A stretch of 14,513 nt of DNA, from NCBI GenBank assembly GCA_021029095.1, contig JAJOHG010000550.1, forward strand, positions 1 through 14,513, written 5' to 3'. Of this stretch, positions 1 through 8,500 are shown one piece after another. Both the position numbers and the translations under genes were made by a program. Positions within the stretch are counted from its first letter, which is position 1, and each line of letters starts with the position of its first letter. This DNA is from Phellopilus nigrolimitatus. Lineage: Eukaryota; Basidiomycota; Agaricomycetes; Hymenochaetales; Hymenochaetaceae. The notes beneath the pieces are model-generated. The model saw only the letters and a program-made list of their open reading frames with translations. It ran no database searches and was not told the DNA's origin.

Positions 1-171
1 TTTTCTGGTGCTTACAACGTCCTCTTGAAAACTACGGTCGACGACGATACATACAGTACCTGCTCCGCAGGGACCGGCCTTAGTCATGTCTACCAGCGGT
101 TACACTCCCTCTCGACTTCTGCTTGGTCAATTTCATACAGTATACTACACCTCCTTTTGACACCCAATTGA
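1..171 (+). CDS. Partial open frame cut by a MITE; possible 3' end of an upstream gene
   Basis: Reading frame 1 is open from the left edge of the window and first meets a stop (TGA) at 169-171. That stop lies inside the transposon that begins at 138, so the last dozen codons would be element sequence. If the element and one copy of the TA duplication are removed in thought, the frame continues without a stop from 796 to a TAA at 881-883, giving about 75 open codons in all. I recognise no domain. The segment includes a Thr/Asp-rich stretch (TTVDDDTYSTCS). It could be the last exon of a gene whose body lies to the left, with the insertion having changed its C-terminus. It could also be chance, since an open frame of this length is not rare. 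Confidence 0.3.
   Translation, partial: FSGAYNVLLKTTVDDDTYSTCSAGTGLSHVYQRLHSLSTSAWSISYSILHLLLTPN
138..164 (+). repeat. Left terminal inverted repeat of the MITE
   Basis: This 27-bp repeat starts CAGTATACTA and ends TTTTGACACC. It pairs without mismatch with 767-793; the match stops at the next base (C165 against T766). The TA dinucleotide sits immediately outside at 136-137. Confidence 0.9.
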
Positions 172-334
172 TTATTGCCCTTCTTTACCACACATGGCCG
201 CTTTTTTTCAAAACTAAATTATAGAATGAATGCTAGTTATGCCAGGAGCACTCTGCGAAATTCTGGGATGTTCTGTTTACAGAGTAAAATAAAATAAAAG
301 GTTCACGAAAACAGGGCTTTTGTCACGTCCGCAG

Positions 335-762
335 GTCCTTTTGACACCTGTGACGCCGTTACAGATGGCGCGTCAAGAGACCGATTTCGCTGACGACGCG
401 CGTCGGAAGATCTGCCAGGGTCACGCTCAGACACAAACTCAGCAGTTTCTTGTGTACCCTGCTCTCTGTTTTCCATTGATAACTTAACTTAAAAGGGCGT
501 TTGAAGCCCTTCTTATGCTGCATATTTCTGTATAATTCTTAGGACAGTCGGCATTATCAAATAATTAATAATTACAGATTTTGATTGCATTATGTCGAAA
601 AAATGCTGATTTTGGTACATATTCTGCTCTCAAGAATGAACAGATAGATATTTTATTCTCTAAATACATACAGGGGTAGGATGACCTTGAGTGAACATGC
701 ATATAAAATTTCAGGCAGAAATATCGAAAATTAGAAGAGAAAATGTGGGGTGTCAAAAGGAC
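335..762. repeat. Internal 14-bp inverted repeat pair of the MITE
   Basis: GTCCTTTTGACACC at 335-348 is the perfect reverse complement of GGTGTCAAAAGGAC at 749-762. Both share the core TCCTTTTGACACC with the terminal repeats, so the element has four copies of this motif, two in each orientation. Subterminal motif copies in DNA transposons often serve as transposase binding sites; that role is inferred here. Confidence 0.75.
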
Positions 763-766
763 TAGT

Positions 767-793
767 GGTGTCAAAAGGAGGTGTAGTATACTG
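767..793 (-). repeat. Right terminal inverted repeat of the MITE
   Basis: This is the exact reverse complement of 138-164, ending TATACTG and followed by TA at 794-795. Just inside it, four bases away, lies a further copy of the inner motif (749-762, GGTGTCAAAAGGAC). The right end therefore carries the motif twice in direct orientation. Confidence 0.9.
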
Positions 794-2208
794 TACAGGC
801 CCTCATTTCTGTCTTGGAGTAGGAACGTCATAATAAGGCAGTCTCCGAAAGCCGCTGCGAACGGAGGTTCGATGGAGCTCTAAAAGATGGTCCTCGGCGG
901 AATAGACGTAGGTTTAGCTCTTACTATTCCGATTTTTTGCCATTGAGTATGAATTCCCCCTCAACAATGTCTTTCGCAAGTGTTTCGACAGAATCGAACA
1001 TGTAAAATAAATACTCTGATTAAAAAAATAGATGCTAGGTCCAAATATATAGGGCTTAGCCTTGGGGCAAAATAGCGATCAGGAGGTGAAAGAAGCTGGG
1101 AGTGGCTCCGGAGGGTAAACGAAACAAAACAGTATTCGGAGATCGAGTGATCTAAGAAAATGCGGCTTTACGGTAAAGAATAATTTAAAAAAAAACAGAT
1201 AGCAAACCTCCGAGCTTCAAAACTCTCAACTAGAATGAAACTGAATAGCATGGAGAGGAGACGCGTTCCGGAAATTCATCCGCGTGTATACAAGTAAGAC
1301 AAACATGAAACGGGGCGATAACGGAGAAACACAAGGAAAAGTAAGTCTCCGGTTTTGATGGTGGAGATCGGTCAGCTGGCTGTTGAAAAGTACATATCTA
1401 TATGATAACTTTCGGTAGCAAGAAGAACACAGAAATTAGGTGGAAACATTTACATTACATCCAATCCAGATCCCAGACGGAATCCAGACACTAATACCCA
1501 TTGCATTTGATAGCTCATACATTTTTTGAGTAATTTGAGATCTGCTCGTTGAAAACAGTAAAGACGAGATATAAATATCAGTCTGACCGGTATTTAAAGA
1601 CAGTCTAGACACCCTTGCCCTCGAGTCTGTATTGGAAAGCATATACAGTTTCGTGTGCTTCCGATGCTGTTCTCCAGTAAAATAATATACTCCGATTAAG
1701 ATGTGGCCAAGTGACCTCTATCAGCTGAGAAATAGACAAAATGCGGGGCAACGTGCATAGCTTTGAGTTCATGTACATGATCGCCCTCACCGCAGTGCCG
1801 TAAAGGCCAGTGACAGTGGTAGTTGATTGATGGGAGGGCAGTATTATTGGAAATTGCGCAAGCGCATTCTCTGCTACTGGGTGACGCAGAGAGTAGAGTT
1901 GATCACAAGACATACATAGTTTTGGCTACCACGACAGAGTTCTATATGAAACAAAAATTAGACCGGGAGAAATTGATAACCAGGGCGATTGTAAATTCTC
2001 ATTCGAGAAGATTCCAGCTGTCATGCTTTCAGTACTGCATAGGAACGTAGAGCTTGTTCAAAAAACATAATCTTCCGTGCCATTATGCCTTATTCCTATT
2101 CCGGAGAAGACCGTTGCGTCGTTCACAACCGAAGTTCTGTCCAGTCTGGCCCTATTATAGAATAAGAACTTGGATGGCTCAGAGTAGTGTCAAGCACGGT
2201 CGAAGAGA

Positions 2209-2508
2209 TTAAAACGAGAGAAAATTGGAAATCCTTGGTTGATCGTAGTGGTTTTCGTTACCCGAGCCTTTTGTAGGAGATTTGACTCGGATCGACGTCG
2301 AAGCCACTTCTTGTTTGTGTGCGTCTGTTTGGAATATGATCTTCGCATGGTTTCGTGTCTCCCACCGCGCACGCGCCATCGAGGCGATGAACGTCGCAAA
2401 CGCTCGCGATATGTGCTCGCAATACGTTTCCAACAGGACAACAATGACCTGACCTTCCAAATGCACAAACCGCGGTGTAATGCCAGAACGCCTTCGAATG
2501 AGGCGATT
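2209..2508 (-). other. CpG-rich island with an unrecognised 99-codon open frame
   Basis: Unlike the AT-rich DNA around it, about 2240-2600 is rich in CpG. Three long frames overlap here, two on the minus strand and one on the plus. The most protein-like is the minus frame open over 2209-2508. It contains a hydrophobic stretch (VIVVLLETYCEHISRAF) followed by a charged, Lys/Gln/Ser-rich tail. No start, splice context or domain can be assigned with confidence. It could be an exon of an unrecognised small gene, a gene fragment, or chance openness caused by base composition. Confidence 0.2.
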
Positions 2509-3477
2509 CTAAACTTCAACCACATTTTCACAAGCTGCGAGGAAGATCCGTCACTAGCAACTTGTTCTCGTTTTCCGACTCACGCGGCGTAGCGTGCGAG
2601 AGCCCTAGATCCATAATGCTCGTCTTTCCCTCCCAGGTACACTTTTAAGAGCTTATATGTTGCAGACTTTTCCACACCGAGACTTGGGAGAGGAATATGA
2701 AGTGAATTACAGAGGAGATATCGGCCCCATGCGAGAGGATTCTCTGGTCTACCTGGCCAATCCAGCCCAGAGTTTGCTTCATTGCTGTTTCACGAGTTCG
2801 GGAAATTTTACCTGTACAATTGAAGCACTCACGCGAAGAACACGACTAGAAGTCCTTGGAAGGCCGACCTGCATCATCTACTGGGTTTACGAGATGAATC
2901 TCGATCTCCTTTCGCTTGATCAAAAGCATTGGCCTCGTTCTTAGTGACTGGACCTTCAATCAACTTCACCTATTTAACGAGATGGCTCAAACACGAGCAA
3001 TAATCCAAGTTTAGGAGAGTTCTTATGCACCCTTGACCCAAATCTCATATGATGCAGACCTCCATCATGCAGCTCAGAATCGTTCTCCTGTGGGACGTCG
3101 GGAATTAGACTCATTTATAAAAAGTGAACAGTCTTTTAAAGCGATTTGGATACAGTATGTCCTTTTATTCGTTCTTTCTTCCTTTCTTTCATTTAACTTT
3201 GCTCTTTATGGATGAGCTGTATATACGTTGTGCCCTTTCCGCTTTTGAAAAATCTAAATATGCGTCAAATTTTAGGTTGCCTGCCATCATGAGAATTTAT
3301 CCGACGAAGTGCCTGCCTGGGTATTCCAGGCCAATTGCTTCGGGGAATTGCCGACTTCGACACCATACTCTATGGTATTTACAGTGACTACGCGTGCTCA
3401 TTGAACATCTAGAGACTTAGATTCCCAGCGGCTTGCCCATACCCCTACCACAGTGCGTTAAATTTGGCAATCGCGTA

Positions 3478-3515
3478 GACATGCGGGGACATTCACCTTA
3501 ATCCCTCCGCATGTC
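3478..3515. promoter_or_regulatory. 9-bp inverted repeat upstream of the protease
   Basis: GACATGCGG at 3478-3486 is the exact reverse complement of CCGCATGTC at 3507-3515, with a 20-bp spacer. It lies about 60 bp upstream of the TATA box of the aspartic protease gene. It could be a binding site for a dimeric transcription factor; no specific factor can be named from the sequence. Confidence 0.35.
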
Positions 3516-3574
3516 GTATTGGCCACGCAGGAAGTCAAGAAAAGGTCTCTCAAATCGGTTCTCTGGCGAAATGA

Positions 3575-3582
3575 TATAAATA
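3575..3582 (+). promoter_or_regulatory. TATA box of the aspartic protease gene
   Basis: TATAAATA lies 70 bp upstream of the start codon at 3652. That spacing fits a core promoter with a short leader of a few tens of bases. Confidence 0.6.
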
Positions 3583-3651
3583 TGTGTCTTCGCTGGCTAC
3601 GGACCCCCCGATTACTGCAGACTCCCCTCTAGTCCATAGTCCTCTCCGAAT

Positions 3652-5229
3652 ATGTTCCCGACCTCGTTGCTGCTCTCGATTCTTGTACTCGCGCTTGCCG
3701 TCTCGGCAGACCCTATCGTCGTCCACGACAACCTGGTTCGCCTTCCTTTCGCAAAACAGGTCAACGTCACGAGCTCGGGACACATCTTGAAAAATGACCA
3801 GGCGCGAGCAGCTGCTCTTCGAGCTATCGGCGAAGCGCGAGCTGGAGGTAAACTACAGAAAGATGCTGTCATCAGCGTCCCTGTCCAGAACCAGGCCGTG
3901 ACCTACGTAGCATCCGTTGGTGTTGGCAGTCCTGCGACAACTTGTGGGTCCTTCTTATTTTAGCATTTTTTTTAGTCTGAGACCGTCCCTTTTATCAGAC
4001 TCGTTGCTTATCGACACAGGAAGTTCGAACACTTGGGTTGGAGCCGGACAGGCATTCGTCAAAACTAGTACTACCACTGAGACCGCCGATCGCGTCGTAT
4101 GTGCTTGTGTTGCTGACTGTCTCTAGGTTACTGAATTCAGCTCGTCGTTGCAGTCTGTGACATATGGTTCAGGCGAATTCAGCGGCAATGAGTTCACTGA
4201 CACCGTGTCTCTCGGAGGAGGCCTCACGATCACTAAGCAGTCCATAGGTGTTGCTACTCGATCTGAAGGCTTCTCAGGCGTCGATGGTATTCTGGGGTGA
4301 GGCTTTATCACTCGTCAGTATGAAGAGACTTATACAAATTTTTGGATACTAGTATCGGTCCTGTAGACCTCACTCTGGACACACTGTCGCCCGATACCAG
4401 TGGCACGATTCCCACTGTTACGGACAATCTTTTCAGTCAAGGAATCATTTCCGCCGATGAAGTCGCCGTGTCCTTTGAACCAACGACGTCAGAAGTGGCC
4501 AACAACGGCGAGGCCAGTATTTTTTCTGATCTTATTTCCAGGGAGACGTAGGACTGAATGCACTGTAGTTGACCTTCGGTGGTACAGACAGCTCGAAGTT
4601 TACAGGCTCTATCACCTTCGCCCCCATCAGTAAGGCACTCGTTCTTGTAAACCATAAAGACACTCATACTCTGGACATCGAATTAAATTAGCTTCTACAA
4701 GCCCAGCGAGCGAGTTTTGGGGGATCAACCAAAGCATTCGCTATGGCACCTCGACTTCCATCCTTACTACTACAGCTGGCATCGTTGATACTGGCACCAC
4801 CCTCTTACTCATTGCCTCCGATGCATTTTCTAGGTACACGTCTGCAACTGGTGCGGTGGCGGACGAGACGACTGGCTTGCTCCGTTTGACTACCTCGCAA
4901 TTTGCTAACCTCCAGAGCTTGTTCTTCTCTATCAATGGAGTGCATTCTCTCCTGCTCTGTTCTTATGTCTTTCACTGACCCTTAATTTGTAGGCTACCCT
5001 TGAATTCACCGCCAATGCGCAGGCGTGGCCTCGTACGCTTAACACGGCTATCGGCGGAAGGACTAACAGTGTATACCTTATTGTTGGAGACGTCGGCACC
5101 CCGACTGGCTCCGGTCTCGACTTTATCAATGGATTTGCCTTCCTTGAGCGTTTTTATGCAGTATTCGACACGGCTAACAAACGCATCGGGTTTGCTACCA
5201 CGTCTTTCACGACTGCAACGACGAACTAG
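3652..5229 (+). CDS. Secreted polyporopepsin-like aspartic protease (pepsin family A1)
   Basis: Endopeptidase that cleaves proteins at acid pH outside the cell. Seven exons fit: 3652-3943, 3999-4096, 4154-4296, 4353-4512, 4569-4629, 4692-4939 and 4993-5229. They total 1239 nt, giving 412 residues. A signal peptide spans residues 1-19 (hydrophobic core LLLSILVLALAVSA) and a propeptide reaches to about residue 72. The two catalytic motifs are present: DTGSS with Asp103 and DTGTT with Asp284. The flap tyrosine is Tyr134 in VTYGSG. The mature part contains no cysteine. Length and motifs match polyporopepsin (family knowledge). Introns are 53-62 nt and GT-AG, except intron 4 (4513-4568), which needs a GC donor to keep frame. 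The GT at 4517 would shift frame and stop before the second aspartate. The first in-frame ATG with a signal peptide sets the start. The gene converges on the ABC transporter, 295 bp away. Confidence 0.94.
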
Positions 5230-5524
5230 AAGTTCGTACGAATCATGTTATGGCTACCGACTTCCGGGCATTCGATCACCATGCTGATGTACAGATCAGA
5301 CGGGCGACTTCGGGTTATGTGAATTCTTGCTGTGATATTGTTGTTTTTGTATATATGCTACTGGAAGTCAGATTCTATAACGAGTGGATCCTTGGGCTTA
5401 TGACGCACATCTCTAATAAAAACATGTTTTAGTGATTGGAAAAGGGCATTCGACATGCAGTTTGTTACTTGGTTGATATTTACTAGGATCGTCCATACTC
5501 TAAACCCAAGGGGAAGAAGAAAAA
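5230..5524. other. Convergent 3' region shared by the protease and transporter genes
   Basis: The 295 bp between the two stop codons must hold both 3' ends. A canonical AATAAA for the plus-strand gene lies at 5415-5420. No equally clear signal is visible on the minus strand. Nothing else is seen here. Confidence 0.55.
5415..5420 (+). terminator. AATAAA polyadenylation signal of the protease gene
   Basis: AATAAA occurs 185 bp after the protease stop codon and is the only canonical hexamer in the convergent region. If it is used, the protease transcript would end about 85-100 bp short of the transporter stop. Confidence 0.45.
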
Positions 5525-8500
5525 TCAAGAAACTTCTTCGACTATGTTCCTCAGCTCCTCCCAATCAGCATTTCCCATGCACATCTCTCTGAATGCACTG
5601 CCTTCTCTCTTCATCAGAATCTGGGGAGAGTCGAATTCGACGACTCGTCCGCCTTCACCAAGAACTAAGATTCGGTCGTAGTCAACGATAGTCTTCAATC
5701 GATGGGCAATTGTGATGACCTGAATATGTTAAGAAGTCAACAACTAACATACATGAAGTAAGAAATATAAACCTACCATCGCACTAGACAACTCTTCTCT
5801 AATGGTTCGTTGGATCTGTAAATATGGAAAGGTAATCTGAGTTTCTGAATCCTGAAGTAGTGGTGAGCAACTGTACTTGATCGTCGAGAACTGTGTCGAT
5901 CTGTGATGTCGCTTCATCCATTATTATCACTTGAGAATGCCGCAGTATTGCTCTGGAAAGGGCAACGAGCTGCCTTTCTCCAGCACTAAGTGACCCTGTC
6001 GGGCTTATCATCGAATCAAGACTACCGATGTCTCGCGACTGAGGGTCTTCTTCTCTTTTCGTAAGGTGACAACGGTCCAAAACGTCTTTGAGAAGTTCAA
6101 TTCCTTGCCACTACACTACGAGGCGATCATAGACTCACCCCAGCATTCCAGATCCGAATGTTCTCCGAGGGGGTCCAAATTGCTACGGATAGTACCAGTG
6201 AAAAGGGAGACATCTTGGCTTACAATAGTCTGTCATCCTACATCATCATCTGCAGACAAATTCAGGAAAAGGAATTCGCACTATTTTCGTCCGAAGATCC
6301 TCAAGTCCGATAGTACTGATGTCTATACCGTCGAGTCTTCAAGACCATGACCTAAGATGAGTGCCTCTTTTTTGCGACTAAAAACCGCCCACGCACACAA
6401 TTTTTCCATCACTAGGTTCAATGATCCTGAGCAAAGATAGAGCTAGAGTCGATTTACCAGAACCAGTTCGGCCCACCTGATGCGCATATTAACGACTATA
6501 ATAATCATGAAAAGCGTACAATTGCTTACAACGCCTATTTTCTCTCCGGGAGCTACGGTGAAGGTAACTCCATTCAACACACAGGGCAGGTTCGGGGCGT
6601 ATCTGACAGAGAGATTTTCAATAGTGAGGTTACCACTATTAGAAGGCCAGTAGGCAGGAGGCCTTTTTTCATTTATAATGGATCGCGCTTCTTGAGGCGC
6701 TTTTGTTCTGTACTCGTTAATTCTTTCCACGGAATTAAAATCTAGTTCAAGCTGTGCAGCAACTCTGGAGTACTCATTAACTACATTCCTTCACGCGACA
6801 AAAGAAAAGCTCACTTGACTAGCTGTCTCGACGCTTCGGCAAAGACACCGGCCTGCACAATGACAATTGCGGTGAAGCCGTTGGACGCACCACTCCATAG
6901 TGCAAATAGTGTGGTGACAAAGACAACAACCGAGCCTAAGCCTATGGAAATATGAGACAATTGTGTCCAATAGAAATAGGAAGTAAAAAAAAACACACAA
7001 TCATATCGCCAACGGAGCCAGCCCGCTACCAACCACTTCGCAAACACAATCTCAAAATTTAACCATCAAAGTAGGGGAACTAGAGCCACTTACGTACGCA
7101 TGATCCATGCCTTGGAACACATCAACTTTATTGTAGAATGCCTCTTGGTATCTTTTCTCCATGGCGAATGCACGGACATGCGTGATACCCCTTAGAAGTT
7201 CGTCGAACCCAGCAAACGCAGGTGACAAGGAAACCGATTCAAGCCGTCGGAGGTCCCGAGCTGCGTGGATGTAAGGGGGCGCAAGGCGGATGTACAGCCA
7301 TGCAATGAGGATTGCAAACGGCGTAAACTGCGGGATGACATATATTATGAACAAGAATGACGAAATAAAAGTCAAGCAACCCGTGAGAGCTGCACGTGCA
7401 GATTGTTGCAAGGTCGAGTCAACGATGTTCGTGTCTGTTGTGAATCTGTTCAAAATTCGGCCCAGAGGAGTTACGTCGAAGAATCGTGACGGAGCCCGAA
7501 TGAGGCGGATCAGCATTTCAGAGAAAAGCTTTCGAGAGGCTTGTAGGCTCGCATAGTAACCAAGAGTGATATAAACGAGAGTTGCGACTGCGCTGGCAAG
7601 AGAAATCCATAGATAAATAAGAAGCCATGGCTTCGCATTATCTTCAGGAGAGGGAAGTCCATCTAGTAGGCGCGGCCCCATAATCGAGGGTGACTGATAA
7701 TCGGCTGAATACTGCTGCTCGAGAGGCACTGTCTTAGAGTGTCCCTTTTCATAAGCCTCAGACCATTTAGCAAGAAAGAGCTAAACGGAGTTTAGTTGTA
7801 ACAGTCTGCGCATAAAGAAGAATAGAAGGCGCACATCATTTGCAATGACGAGTAGACGAATCATCAGCATCAGACTGAGTGTCACCACCCATGCTACCCA
7901 ACCCGCGGCACGGATATAAGTGAAATAGGTGTATAACGAAACCTGATTAATAGATCAAACAAAGAACGTAGAAGACAGAAGTAATGTTTTACCCTTCCTT
8001 CCGCGCGATGTTCGGCTTCAACAAGCTTACCACTCGGTGGTGTATTTGTTTTCCAGACATGGTCTGTGGAGTCAACAGCGTCGACCTCATTTTCTGTCAT
8101 TCCTACTGATTCATCAGAAGAGTCATTTTCGACATCTATGACAGTTTTAGGCTGTCCAGATGCTTGTGGGTCTTTGACCAATTCTTGACGTATGACTTGG
8201 CCGCCTGAAAGCTCAACGATGAATGAAGCACTCGACAAACACAATGATAAGTGGTGTGTGACGAGAATCACTGTTCGTCCTCGCATAAGGTCACCTCTAA
8301 AACAATGCTCGACAATGTGCTGAGCAGTGTGCATGTCGACTGCCGCCAGTCTATCACACACAGGTCGTCAAATTTACAGGGTGCAAGAAAGCAGGTAACT
8401 CACGGATCATCAAGAAGAATACACTTTGAGAATACGACAGCTGATCAATACAAGTAAACGCCGAAGCGCAAATGCTCACCTTTGCCTCCGAGTATAAAGC

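Larger units (their letters stand above)
138..793. mobile_element. Non-autonomous TA-inserting DNA transposon (MITE), 656 bp
   Basis: The left end, 138-164, begins CAGTATACTACACCTCC and runs to TTTTGACACC. The right end, 767-793, is its exact reverse complement, so the terminal inverted repeats are 27 bp and perfect. Both ends are flanked directly by TA (136-137 and 794-795), as expected for a TA target-site duplication. TA duplication with a CAGT-type terminus is typical of the Tc1/mariner/pogo superfamily; that assignment is inference. The inner part of the terminal repeat (TCCTTTTGACACC) recurs internally at 336-348 and, inverted, at 749-761. The interior is AT-rich and holds no ORF resembling a transposase, so the element would depend on a transposase supplied in trans. 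The perfect ends suggest a recent insertion. Confidence 0.88.
796..3570. other. Long intergenic region without a recognisable gene
   Basis: This stretch of about 2.8 kb is mostly AT-rich with homopolymer runs. Open frames on both strands are short, mutually overlapping and lack recognisable motifs. On the minus strand 1605-1913 stays open for about 100 codons and contains a plausible GT..AG intron, but I recognise no family. Plus-strand 2657-2944 is open for 95 codons, also without recognisable content. I saw no tRNA-like fold, no rRNA and no second copy of the MITE ends. It may contain decayed gene or transposon remnants. Confidence 0.5.

Noticed and set aside
1605..1913. Minus-strand frame of 102 codons as a gene
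   Set aside because: No recognisable motif, no convincing start or neighbouring exons. A possible intron inside it could not be supported by homology.
4097..4126. A 30-nt intron in the protease ending at the first TAG
   Set aside because: It would be too short for this genome and would add about ten residues absent from the family. Using the acceptor at 4153 gives a 57-nt intron and the expected RV-SVTYGSG junction.
6789..6814. A 26-nt intron in the transporter
   Set aside because: The acceptor at 6765 gives a 50-nt intron and a better ABCC junction ([13 protein letters not shown]).
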